Source of the DNA: an uncultured Mollicutes bacterium
Lineage (GTDB): Bacteria; Bacillota_I; Bacilli_A; RFN20; CAG-826
Direction of reading: 5' to 3'
DNA: 8,391 nt
Assembly: GCA_900550795.1 (NCBI GenBank)
Contig: URTN01000026.1
Coordinates: forward strand, 1-8,391
The notes under the pieces were generated by a model. That model worked only from the letters and a program-made list of their open reading frames with translations, was not told the origin of the DNA and ran no database searches. The stretch's first letter is position 1; every line of letters starts with the position of its first letter. A program made the position numbers and the translations under genes. Positions 1 to 6,148 of the stretch are shown here, piece by piece.

Positions 1-164
1 GTCTCAGCCTTGGTGTCCTCTGCTTTGGCGTCCTCTGCCTTTGCTTCGGTCTGGGCCTCTGTCTTTGCCTCTGAAGCAGGAGCAGCTCCCTCCTTACTTC
101 CGCATGCCATAAGGCTGCCTGCCATGGCTAATGTAAGCATGGTCACTAACAATTTCTTTTTCAT
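1..164 (-). CDS. Partial lipoprotein, probable ABC-transporter solute-binding protein N-terminus (runs off the window; foreign to the rest)
   Basis: The ATG at 164-162 opens a reading frame of 54 codons that continues past the left edge. The N-terminus is MKKK, then a hydrophobic stretch (about residues 5-19), then the lipobox LMAC with the lipidated cysteine at residue 21, followed by GSKEGAAPAS and an Ala/Glu/Lys-rich linker. This is the classic type II signal peptide and tether of a surface lipoprotein; in Lachnospiraceae-like Clostridia such starts usually belong to substrate-binding proteins of ABC transporters. That function is inferred, because the binding domain is not in the window. 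The stretch is about 52% G+C by hand count (nearly 60% in the first 120 bases) against roughly one third elsewhere. It is in a different frame from the endonuclease ORF that overlaps it. Upstream of the ATG only a weak AGAAAAG precedes the start; its native ribosome binding site may lie across the junction and be missing. Confidence 0.82.
   Translation of the reverse strand, partial: MKKKLLVTMLTLAMAGSLMACGSKEGAAPASEAKTEAQTEAKAEDAKAEDTKAE
7..36 (-). repeat. Two imperfect 15-bp tandem units in the lipoprotein linker
   Basis: Positions 7-21 and 22-36 match at 13 of 15 bases, and 37-51 is a more degraded third copy. The repeats encode the AEDxK units of the linker behind the lipid anchor. Such low-complexity linkers often change in length by slippage and are common sites of assembly breakage, which is relevant because this segment is probably joined wrongly to its neighbour. 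Confidence 0.5.
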
Positions 165-951
165 ATTGGTTCTTTTCTAGATGCTTATTCCAATCTAAAA
201 ATAAATTTGTTGAATAAGTAGTAAGTCCAAAGTTCCCATCCTTTTTAAAATGGGCTACCCCGTTTCCCTGAGTATAATTACTGTTGGTTTTAGTTACGTA
301 TTTAAGGGCAAAATAGAAATAGCTTCTTGCTATATTGCCTTTCCATTCGTCATTTGGTTCAAAAATAGTCCCGGTATATCCTGGGAAAGAAGAATTGCCT
401 AATTTAGAATATTTATTTTCTGACCAGGTTGTTGGACTAGAAGTAACCCCCAAAGCAAAATTGCTTCTCATCCCATTTATTTTCCCATCCGTTGGATACA
501 TGTTGAACATGTCTCCGCCTTCCCCGTTTGGTCCGCCTTTATTGCCACCCCACCAGGATTTAGGTATTAAATGCTCTTTGTTCCAAGCATCTCCTTCTTT
601 AGAATAATTACCTGTATCACCAGGCCTAAGCTTAGATATATTCGAATACATGTCAACTAGGTAGCCATCAACAAAATCCGTATCAAGGAAAGTTGAATTA
701 AGCGCCTCGTAGCCTTGTCTTTTCCAACCATCCCAAACTTTTGCCTGCAACCTATTAAATAGTTGTTGCCTAGTTAAGCTAGGTGCGACTGCTTCGATAT
801 CTGCAAAATAAGATTCAGGAGTGGAAGGGGCCTCTTTCCTTATATATACAAAGTGATTTTCGTTTTGATTTAGATCATTAATATTTGGGGTAAATGAAAA
901 AGAAAGAAAAAGCCCTTGTAGTAATAAAAATAATTTACTTGCTCGTTTCAT
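94..951 (-). CDS. Secreted endonuclease I (EndA/Vvn-like His-Me finger nuclease), C-terminus replaced at the junction
   Basis: The protein is a predicted secreted, non-specific DNA/RNA nuclease of the endonuclease I family. A signal peptide is visible (MKR then a hydrophobic run, about residues 7-20). The nuclease core follows: NKEHLIPKSWWGG (124-136) with the Glu-His pair E126/H127 of the catalytic motif, then GDMFNMYPTDGKING (146-160) with N159 at the expected metal-ligand position, RSNFALG (162-168), and EPNDEWKGNIARSYFYFALKY (198-218). Where family members usually read DLHNL, this one reads DMFNM. The family's closing GNRNPFIDHP-type motif is absent. Residues from about 263 are simply the lipoprotein signal-peptide DNA read out of frame, so the true gene ends beyond the junction, roughly 30-60 residues missing by family length. 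No convincing Shine-Dalgarno precedes the ATG at 951. A role in scavenging extracellular DNA for nucleotides is plausible but inferred. Confidence 0.82.
   Translation of the reverse strand: MKRASKLFLLLQGLFLSFSFTPNINDLNQNENHFVYIRKEAPSTPESYFADIEAVAPSLTRQQLFNRLQAKVWDGWKRQGYEALNSTFLDTDFVDGYLVDMYSNISKLRPGDTGNYSKEGDAWNKEHLIPKSWWGGNKGGPNGEGGDMFNMYPTDGKINGMRSNFALGVTSSPTTWSENKYSKLGNSSFPGYTGTIFEPNDEWKGNIARSYFYFALKYVTKTNSNYTQGNGVAHFKKDGNFGLTTYSTNLFLDWNKHLEKNQYEKEIVSDHAYISHGRQPYGMRK
165..185. other. Chimeric junction between two unrelated sequences
   Basis: To the right, on the minus strand, lies AT-rich endonuclease I coding sequence. To the left is a G+C-richer lipoprotein start on the same strand but out of frame with it. 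Recognisable endonuclease sequence persists to about LFLDW (residues 250-254, near 190). From 164 leftward the sequence is best explained by the lipoprotein. The change therefore lies within roughly 165-190. A TCTAGA hexamer sits at 176-181. Whether this is a misassembly, a cloning or amplification chimera, or a true recombination cannot be decided from the sequence. Confidence 0.7.
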
Positions 952-965
952 GGTTATATTTAACC
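952..965. promoter_or_regulatory. Imperfect palindrome immediately in front of the endonuclease start
   Basis: GGTTA (952-956), a four-base spacer, and TAACC (961-965) form inverted arms touching the start codon at 951. It could be an operator or a small hairpin affecting initiation, or it could be chance in AT-rich DNA. On the minus strand the same bases include a weak -10-like TTAAAT about 6 nt before the ATG, so a leaderless start is also conceivable. The rest of the 165-base divergent spacer (952-1116) shows no gene; a TATAAA on the minus strand at 1038-1033 is a possible further -10, without a recognisable -35. Confidence 0.2.
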
Positions 966-1097
966 AAATATAGATGTTTTAGTTAATAGTGTTTATTCTC
1001 TAATTCCCTAAAAATTTCGTTATTAAGGTATATTTATAGACTTTTTTGTAATTACGCTACCTTAAAAGAAAAGTAGTTACTTCTTAAACCCAACTTA

Positions 1098-1116
1098 TTA
1101 CCTTATAATCAAAAAC
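1098..1116 (+). promoter_or_regulatory. Promoter of mgsA with a consensus -10 implying a leaderless transcript
   Basis: A perfect TATAAT lies at 1104-1109 within TTACCTTATAAT (1098-1109). Only seven bases (1110-1116) separate it from the ATG. Transcription normally begins 6-8 nt past the -10 box, so the mRNA should begin at or next to the start codon, and indeed no Shine-Dalgarno is present. No good -35 is visible: 17 nt upstream is TTCTTA, matching TTGACA at three of six. The box is nearly identical to the one at 6129-6140. Confidence 0.6.
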
Positions 1117-1488
1117 ATGGAAAAAGAAAATAAAATAGTATTAGCCCTTATCGCTCATGACAATAAGAAAGAAGACATCGTGAATTGGTGCAAGGAAAAC
1201 GTCACCAAATTGAAAGAATTTAGTTTAATAGGAACTGGACATACAGCTGCCCTGATTAGTGAAAAGACCGGATTAGAGGTAAAAGGATACCTATCTGGCC
1301 CAATGGGAGGGGACCAACAAATCGGTGCCCTTATTGCTATGGGGCAGGTAAATATGGTCGTATTCTTCTGGGATCCTCTTCAAGCCCAGCCTCATGATCC
1401 AGATGTTAAGGCCTTAATGAGAATTGCCGCAGTTTATGACATTCCATTCGCGACAAATAAAGCAACTGCCGATGCCTTGCTAAAATAG
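1117..1488 (+). CDS. mgsA: Methylglyoxal synthase
   Basis: This cytosolic enzyme converts dihydroxyacetone phosphate to methylglyoxal and phosphate, a glycolytic bypass that relieves sugar-phosphate accumulation when phosphate is short. The family signature is intact: AHDNKK (13-18) near the N-terminus, GTGHTA (39-44), SGPMGGDQQIGA (60-71) with the catalytic aspartate in GGDQQ, FFWDPL (83-88) and PHDPDVKAL (92-100) with the conserved His and Asp, then ATNKATAD near the end. At 123 residues it is shorter than the 152-residue E. coli enzyme because it lacks terminal extensions, but the whole catalytic domain is present, as in other compact Firmicutes forms. It is a single-gene unit with its own promoter just upstream and a terminator just downstream, and it is divergent from the endonuclease gene. 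The start is fixed by the family alignment and by the -10 box immediately before it. Confidence 0.96.
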   Translation: MEKENKIVLALIAHDNKKEDIVNWCKENVTKLKEFSLIGTGHTAALISEKTGLEVKGYLSGPMGGDQQIGALIAMGQVNMVVFFWDPLQAQPHDPDVKALMRIAAVYDIPFATNKATADALLK

Positions 1489-1497
1489 TAAAAATAG

Positions 1498-1530
1498 AAA
1501 AAGAAGCGACCCATGTAGTCGTTTTCTTTT
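1498..1530 (+). terminator. Rho-independent terminator after mgsA
   Basis: Arms 1498-1510 and 1518-1530 pair around a 7-base loop (1511-1517). The four apical pairs are CGAC with GTCG, and the rest of the stem is mostly A-T with two G-T wobbles and one mismatch. The 3' side is T-rich and runs on through 1535. It lies 9 bases after the mgsA stop codon. The A-rich 5' side means it could also act weakly on the opposite strand, but no minus-strand gene ends there. Confidence 0.8.
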
Positions 1531-1544
1531 ATTTTTAAATGTTG

Positions 1545-1550
1545 TAGAAT
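1545..1550 (+). promoter_or_regulatory. Possible -10 element of the O-antigen ligase-like gene
   Basis: TAGAAT, preceded by TTG, lies between the mgsA terminator and the next gene. It would give a 5' leader of about 26 nt that includes an AAGG ribosome binding site at 1570-1573. No matching -35 hexamer is visible. The placement after a terminator means some promoter is required in this gap. Confidence 0.35.
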
Positions 1551-1582
1551 ACTTAATACATCAAATTTTAAGGTAATTTTGA

Positions 1583-3715
1583 ATGATGTCGAAAAGCGTT
1601 GTAAAAGAATTGGGATTTATAGGAAAAAAGCCTTATGCATTAATATTTTTGACTATTTTTATTTCCGTTTCTATCGGGGCATTCATGTTGGAAAACATAG
1701 CCTTTATGAATACTCCAAATAATTTGTTCAACAACAATTTGGAATTCTTTCTTTTGTTTGGGGTGACTATTGTAGTTAATCTATATCTATTGTTTTTAAT
1801 AAAACGGTATTTCTCCATTAAGCCAAATATATTTCCATTAATCATATTTTCTATTGGTTTCATTGCTAATTTAATCGCCCTATTTATTTTGCCTAACCCT
1901 CTTAATCTAACAGTTAATGATTTTGCAGGCAAAGACATGAGCATATCTTATTCGTTGGACACTATGGGACGAATTAGGTATGCGATTATGTTTTTTGTCG
2001 CCTCTTATTACGCTTTTATGATCTTTTCGATATTCCCTAAAGTCATAAAGTCATCAAATACCTTCCTTTGGCTATTTTATGTTGGGATAGCTATATGTGT
2101 ATTCTTCATAATCTATAGCTTTGTTAAAGAATATGACATCTATGTCTATGTGATTAAGAAAACTAGCGATTACAAAGGGCCTGAATATGTCTCTAGTTGC
2201 TTTAATAATAGGAATACATTTGGAACATTGATGTTAATTGGTATATGTGCAAGTGCGGTTATCCAATCGAAAAGACACTCCGTAATCAATTATCTTTTCA
2301 TGTTCACATTTTATATCGAATTGTTCTTCATTCTTTCGAAGACATCGATAATTATCTCTACTATATTTTTAATAGTTTTTCTTATTTATAGATTCGCGAT
2401 TACTATCCGTCATTATCCGATTAGGACATCATTATTTGCTATTTTAATTATTGGATGTACTGTCGCTTCAATTTGCTTTGGGGTGTTTAAGACTTTTGGA
2501 GAGAATTCCTATTTTGTTACGATGCTACATAATTTTGTTGATGCCTTTACCCTTTCTAATAAATTAACCTTTACATCAAGGACTAAAATTTGGGAATCTT
2601 GCATCAAGATAATGAAAGGATACCCAATTTCATTTGTATTTGGGGTAGGGGAATATGTAACAAATAACATCTTATCTATGATATTTGGCTCAGATCCTAG
2701 CGGAACTGCAATTTTCTACGCCCATAATGGTCCAATCCAAGAATTAGTAAGTGGTGGGTTCATTAGGTTATTAATTCTTGCCACAATGATATTTATCTTC
2801 CTATATAAATTAATAAAGAATGCGGTTAACCATAATAAAAGTGCGATTACATTCTTATTTTGTTTCTTCGCTTTAGCAGCGCATGGGTTCACCGAATCTA
2901 CATATTTTTTCCCTAGCGATACAAAAGGGATGGCATTATGCTTTATATTCATGCTACCGATGCTAGTAGATTATGAAAAGAAAGATATTGATTCCAATGA
3001 TGAAAAGATAACCTTCAAGCTTAAATTTGAATCCTCCCCATTATCTAGATCTTCCTTAATCACTTCTATATTGATGCCGATATTGATATTTATCGGACCA
3101 ATGTATGGAAGCATTGCATCTACTCCAAATGCCTTACTACCTGAAATTGGGCTATATTTCCATATATTTGCATTGGTATCTATCTTTCTTTTGTTTATCT
3201 GTCTTTATTCGTTTAATTGCTTGAACAAGGGAAGAAGTATTTTCTATTCGATATTAACTATTTTCTTGGAAGTATCCTTATTATTAATAAATATCTTCCA
3301 TAAGGATTTAATTACTTTCATTACCAGTCTTATATCCTTATTAATCTTAACTATTTATTCGCTGATTAGGTGCAACAGGCATTTTGCTAATCATTCTAAG
3401 AAAGAATTCTTTAAATATCTAATTCACTTAGTTATATTCCTAGTTCTATTTGGATTATTGGATTTTGGGTATCTTTATATCCCTGAATATAGTATCTATT
3501 CTTCAGCAAGCTATGTTACTTATCTATGCTTCTTTAATGTCTACCTATATTTCATATATCTACATTTACCTTCAAAGTGTCCAATTAGGCCACTTGATAT
3601 GAAATTGCTTATTCTTGAATTTAAATATGAATATTTAGTAACCAAACTATCATCAAGAATGGATAAACGTAATGAAAAATATTTCTCTAAACACTCCAAA
3701 AATAAGGAAAAATAG
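1583..3715 (+). CDS. O-antigen ligase/polymerase-like (Wzy_C-type) multi-pass membrane protein
   Basis: This 710-residue integral membrane protein has at least 14 hydrophobic segments. Features of the O-antigen ligase/polymerase superfamily are visible: FNNRNTFG (207-214) after an extracytoplasmic loop, RTKIW (333-337), GYPISFVFGVGEY (346-358), then AHNGPIQELVSGGFIRLL (380-397) with the HN and GG residues typical of the large periplasmic loop, and HGFTES (434-439). Relatives polymerise or transfer lipid-linked polysaccharide chains at the outer membrane face; the acceptor here is unknown. After a charged cytoplasmic linker (about 464-490) there is a second block of about six hydrophobic segments (491-665), and a basic tail. 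Family members are more often 400-500 residues, so this C-terminal block is extra. The start is ATGATG; the first is preferred because AAGG at 1570-1573 is 9 nt away. No glycosyltransferase gene adjoins it. The family is fairly sure, the substrate is not. Confidence 0.75.
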   Translation: MMSKSVVKELGFIGKKPYALIFLTIFISVSIGAFMLENIAFMNTPNNLFNNNLEFFLLFGVTIVVNLYLLFLIKRYFSIKPNIFPLIIFSIGFIANLIALFILPNPLNLTVNDFAGKDMSISYSLDTMGRIRYAIMFFVASYYAFMIFSIFPKVIKSSNTFLWLFYVGIAICVFFIIYSFVKEYDIYVYVIKKTSDYKGPEYVSSCFNNRNTFGTLMLIGICASAVIQSKRHSVINYLFMFTFYIELFFILSKTSIIISTIFLIVFLIYRFAITIRHYPIRTSLFAILIIGCTVASICFGVFKTFGENSYFVTMLHNFVDAFTLSNKLTFTSRTKIWESCIKIMKGYPISFVFGVGEYVTNNILSMIFGSDPSGTAIFYAHNGPIQELVSGGFIRLLILATMIFIFLYKLIKNAVNHNKSAITFLFCFFALAAHGFTESTYFFPSDTKGMALCFIFMLPMLVDYEKKDIDSNDEKITFKLKFESSPLSRSSLITSILMPILIFIGPMYGSIASTPNALLPEIGLYFHIFALVSIFLLFICLYSFNCLNKGRSIFYSILTIFLEVSLLLINIFHKDLITFITSLISLLILTIYSLIRCNRHFANHSKKEFFKYLIHLVIFLVLFGLLDFGYLYIPEYSIYSSASYVTYLCFFNVYLYFIYLHLPSKCPIRPLDMKLLILEFKYEYLVTKLSSRMDKRNEKYFSKHSKNKEK

Positions 3716-3781
3716 GCATTTTATCCTTTTAATTTGGTTTGCTTTGGATTAGGATATCTAGGAATCCAAAAGGAATTACAT

Positions 3782-5206
3782 ATGGAAAAAACAAATGAAA
3801 AACCATTTAAGCTGAATTATCAGCGCACTTTCATCATTGGTTTTGCCTTCTTTGGCATCTTATTGCTTTGGCAGGTATATGACTCATGGTGTCCTTTGTT
3901 CTTGACTAATTTGTTCAAGACTGCCTTCGGAAAGGAAAATGCCGAAGAAGTCCAATATTTAGTTGGTATCATGATGGCTATTGATAATCTAGCCGCCTTG
4001 ATATTGCTTCCGATATTTGGCCATCTTTCTGATAAGACAAAATCCCCATTAGGAAAGAGAATGCCCTATATTTTGGTAGGTACATTTATCTGTGCCGTTG
4101 CTTTCCCATTTATCCCATTAGCAATGCATTATAATAACATTGCAGGTGTATTAGCTTGCATGTTTATTGTCGTCGTATTCGCGATGATGTATAGAAATCC
4201 TGCCGTTGCCTTAATGCCTGATATCACTCCAAAGCCACTTAGAAGTAAGGCTAATGGAATCATCAATATCATGGGCTATTTTGGTGGGGCCTGCGCCACT
4301 TTGCTTGGTGTCTTCTTGTCTGCTAATAGCTATTTCAAAGAAGGACATAAAAATTACCATAACGTCTGGATAATCGAAGTCCCATTCCTAGTTGGATCAA
4401 TCTTGATGGTTATAAGCGCCCTCGTTTTATTCTTCTTAATTAAGGAAAACAAGATTGAAGAAGAAATGAAAGACGAACTTAGACGTGGCGAAGAATATGC
4501 TGCTATCGAAGATAAGATTAGTGAGGGAAACGAAGATGCCCCAATGAGCAAAGCCAATAAGAGGATGCTTCTATTGATATTAGGAGCCGAATTCTTCTGG
4601 TTTATGTCAGATAATGGAATCGGTACATTCATGACTAATTACACCTCGTTCCACTTAAAATCAAATACATCCGCGATGATGATTGCAATCATCCTGGGCG
4701 GATTAGCTTCTGTTATAGGTTTCTTATTTGGAGGCACGATTGCTTCTAAAATCGGAAGGAAATGGACGATTGTTACAGGATTAGGTATTACAGTCGCTTC
4801 ACTTCTATTATGGACAATATGTACTTATGTAGTTCCAGTAGCAACTCCAGCAGAAGGTGAGTTCAATAAATTCCCTATTTATATCTATATTGTTTGGGTC
4901 ATGAAAGGATTTGGGATGAGCTTGGTCCATGTCAATTCCTTCCCAATGGTAGTAGAACTTTGCTCTAGTAAGAAAATTGGTAAATTCACCGGTTATTATT
5001 ATGCTTCCTCCATGGCGGCCCAGACTGTTACCCCAGTTCTAGTAGGCTCATTGATGCTTATTCCTAATTTCGATTTCACAGTACTTCCAATCTATGGATT
5101 AGTAATGTCGATTGTCGCCCTTGTTATATTTATGTTCGTTAAGAATATCAAATCTACCAAAACTGAATTCAAGAAGGGCTTAGAAGCTTTAGGAGATGAA
5201 GATTAA
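3782..5206 (+). CDS. MFS sugar transporter of the GPH/SLC45-like type
   Basis: This 474-residue transporter has about 12 membrane segments and probably moves a sugar or glycoside by cation symport. Signature stretches are GHLSDKTKSPLGKRMPYILVG (80-100, the MFS loop 2-3 motif in its SLC45/GPH form), PAVALMPDITPKPLRSKANGI (140-160) and the loop 10-11 segment with GKFTGYYYASSMAAQ (400-414). A charged cytoplasmic loop (about 222-260) separates the two six-helix halves. The frame is open from a TTG at 3734, but the ATG at 3782 is the likely start: AAAAGGA at 3768-3774 sits 7 nt upstream and the family begins here. Only 66 bases separate it from the previous gene and no terminator is seen, so read-through is possible; a weak TAGGAT at 3750 is a possible own -10. 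Its stop codon shares an A with the next gene's ATG. The substrate cannot be named from sequence. Confidence 0.88.
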   Translation: MEKTNEKPFKLNYQRTFIIGFAFFGILLLWQVYDSWCPLFLTNLFKTAFGKENAEEVQYLVGIMMAIDNLAALILLPIFGHLSDKTKSPLGKRMPYILVGTFICAVAFPFIPLAMHYNNIAGVLACMFIVVVFAMMYRNPAVALMPDITPKPLRSKANGIINIMGYFGGACATLLGVFLSANSYFKEGHKNYHNVWIIEVPFLVGSILMVISALVLFFLIKENKIEEEMKDELRRGEEYAAIEDKISEGNEDAPMSKANKRMLLLILGAEFFWFMSDNGIGTFMTNYTSFHLKSNTSAMMIAIILGGLASVIGFLFGGTIASKIGRKWTIVTGLGITVASLLLWTICTYVVPVATPAEGEFNKFPIYIYIVWVMKGFGMSLVHVNSFPMVVELCSSKKIGKFTGYYYASSMAAQTVTPVLVGSLMLIPNFDFTVLPIYGLVMSIVALVIFMFVKNIKSTKTEFKKGLEALGDED

Positions 5207-6105
5207 TGCCGGCGGCCTTAACTCATTATTCCTTTGCCCTAGAAGTTATTAAAGAATTAAAGGATATCGATATTGATGCCTTTACTTTAGGGACACAGGG
5301 CCCAGATCCGTTCTTCTATAGAGGGATACTCAAAAAAGGACGCCCATCAAATTATAAAGAAATCTGGCAAATAGGAGAAAATCTCCATCATAGCGATATT
5401 TCTCCTATTTATATAAAGATGCTAGAAGATGCAAAAGGGGATAAGCAATTATCTTCTTTTGTCTATGGATTATTCCTCCATTATTGCCTAGATAAAATAA
5501 TCCATCCCTATGTATTTTATAGGAGTGGATTTGATTCTAGTGGGGGATTAGAAGGCAAATTCAAATATAACCATGGGGCATTTGAAGCTCTTCTAGATGT
5601 AAGGTTATCTAAGTTGCTTAAGACTTATAAAAATCCTGGCAAGACTATAAATGTCGCTAAACTTGATTTAGACAAGATTTCTTCTTTGTTTAATGTTGTT
5701 GAAGATAAAAACATGACTCCAACTACCTATAAAGAATCCGTCATTGATTTCATAGGTATCGAGAAGCTTCTTTTCTCTAGAAGTGGGGTTAAACGCATCT
5801 TATTTAGACTTACTGGAAAATATTCTTTGGCCATGGCCATGTCTTATCCCCATTTCTATAAAAAGGCCGATTATTTCGATGTCCTTAATCTAAAAAAGTC
5901 TAATTGGAAAGATCCATCCACTTTGGTTATATCTAATGATTCGATATTAGATTTATTTGATAAGGCAAAGAAGGAATTTATTGAATTCTATCCTCACCTA
6001 GTCAATATAGATAATGATGCGATTAAGTCTTATTGCAAGGAGTTAAATCACGATGGAACTCCTTTTAAGGATAAGAAGAGAGAATATTCCATTTGTTTTA
6101 GGTAA
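5206..6105 (+). CDS. Zinc-dependent phospholipase C-fold protein, cytosolic
   Basis: This 299-residue protein belongs to the zinc-dependent phospholipase C-like domain family (alpha-helical, S1/P1-like zinc sites). The potential metal ligands are all present: THYSFA near the N-terminus (H7), GTQGPDPFFY (29-38, D34), NLHHSDIS (59-66, H61/H62), YGLFLHYCLDKIIHPY (87-102, H92, D96, H100) and NHGAFEALLDVRL (122-134, H123 and E127). There is no signal peptide, so unlike secreted clostridial toxins or lecithinases it should act inside the cell, perhaps on membrane lipids or on another phosphoester; the true substrate is unknown. The start overlaps the transporter's TAA by one base (TAATG), with AGGAGA at 5191-5196, nine bases upstream. 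This implies translational coupling with the transporter. The C-terminal third (about 170-299) has no motif I recognise. Confidence 0.85.
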   Translation: MPAALTHYSFALEVIKELKDIDIDAFTLGTQGPDPFFYRGILKKGRPSNYKEIWQIGENLHHSDISPIYIKMLEDAKGDKQLSSFVYGLFLHYCLDKIIHPYVFYRSGFDSSGGLEGKFKYNHGAFEALLDVRLSKLLKTYKNPGKTINVAKLDLDKISSLFNVVEDKNMTPTTYKESVIDFIGIEKLLFSRSGVKRILFRLTGKYSLAMAMSYPHFYKKADYFDVLNLKKSNWKDPSTLVISNDSILDLFDKAKKEFIEFYPHLVNIDNDAIKSYCKELNHDGTPFKDKKREYSICFR

Positions 6106-6128
6106 TATTGCTATAAATTTATCGCTAC

Positions 6129-6148
6129 TTTCCTTATAATAAGGAAGT
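6129..6148 (+). promoter_or_regulatory. Promoter of the Nudix-like/cls operon with a consensus -10 implying a leaderless transcript
   Basis: TTTCCTTATAAT (6129-6140) contains a perfect TATAAT at 6135-6140, eight bases before the ATG at 6149. It matches the mgsA box at 11 of 12 positions. The intervening AAGGAAG resembles a Shine-Dalgarno but ends two bases from the ATG, too close for normal use, and would largely not be transcribed if initiation occurs 6-8 nt past the -10. No good -35 at normal spacing is seen; TTGCTA (6108-6113) is 21 nt away. Confidence 0.55.

Noticed and set aside
94..164. The last 23 or so residues of the endonuclease ORF as a novel C-terminal tail
   Set aside because: These bases are better explained as the start of the lipoprotein in another frame; the tail is a by-product of the junction.
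335..607. Plus-strand 90-codon open frame inside the endonuclease gene
   Set aside because: It lies entirely opposite a well-supported endonuclease I reading frame, has no ribosome binding site that stands out, and its product resembles nothing.
1057..1076. CTAC...GTAG inverted repeat upstream of mgsA
   Set aside because: The arms are only four bases with a mismatch beyond them and a long A-rich loop, which is expected by chance.
1633..2952. Minus-strand open frames inside the O-antigen ligase-like gene
   Set aside because: They mirror the hydrophobic codons of the sense gene and lack ribosome binding sites and homology.
3734..3781. TTG start extending the MFS transporter by 16 residues
   Set aside because: The ATG at 3782 has a properly spaced AAAAGGA, and the extension is not typical of the family's N-terminus.
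6113..6122. ATAAATTTAT palindrome upstream of the Nudix-like gene
   Set aside because: A short all-AT palindrome in AT-rich intergenic DNA is not informative without conservation.
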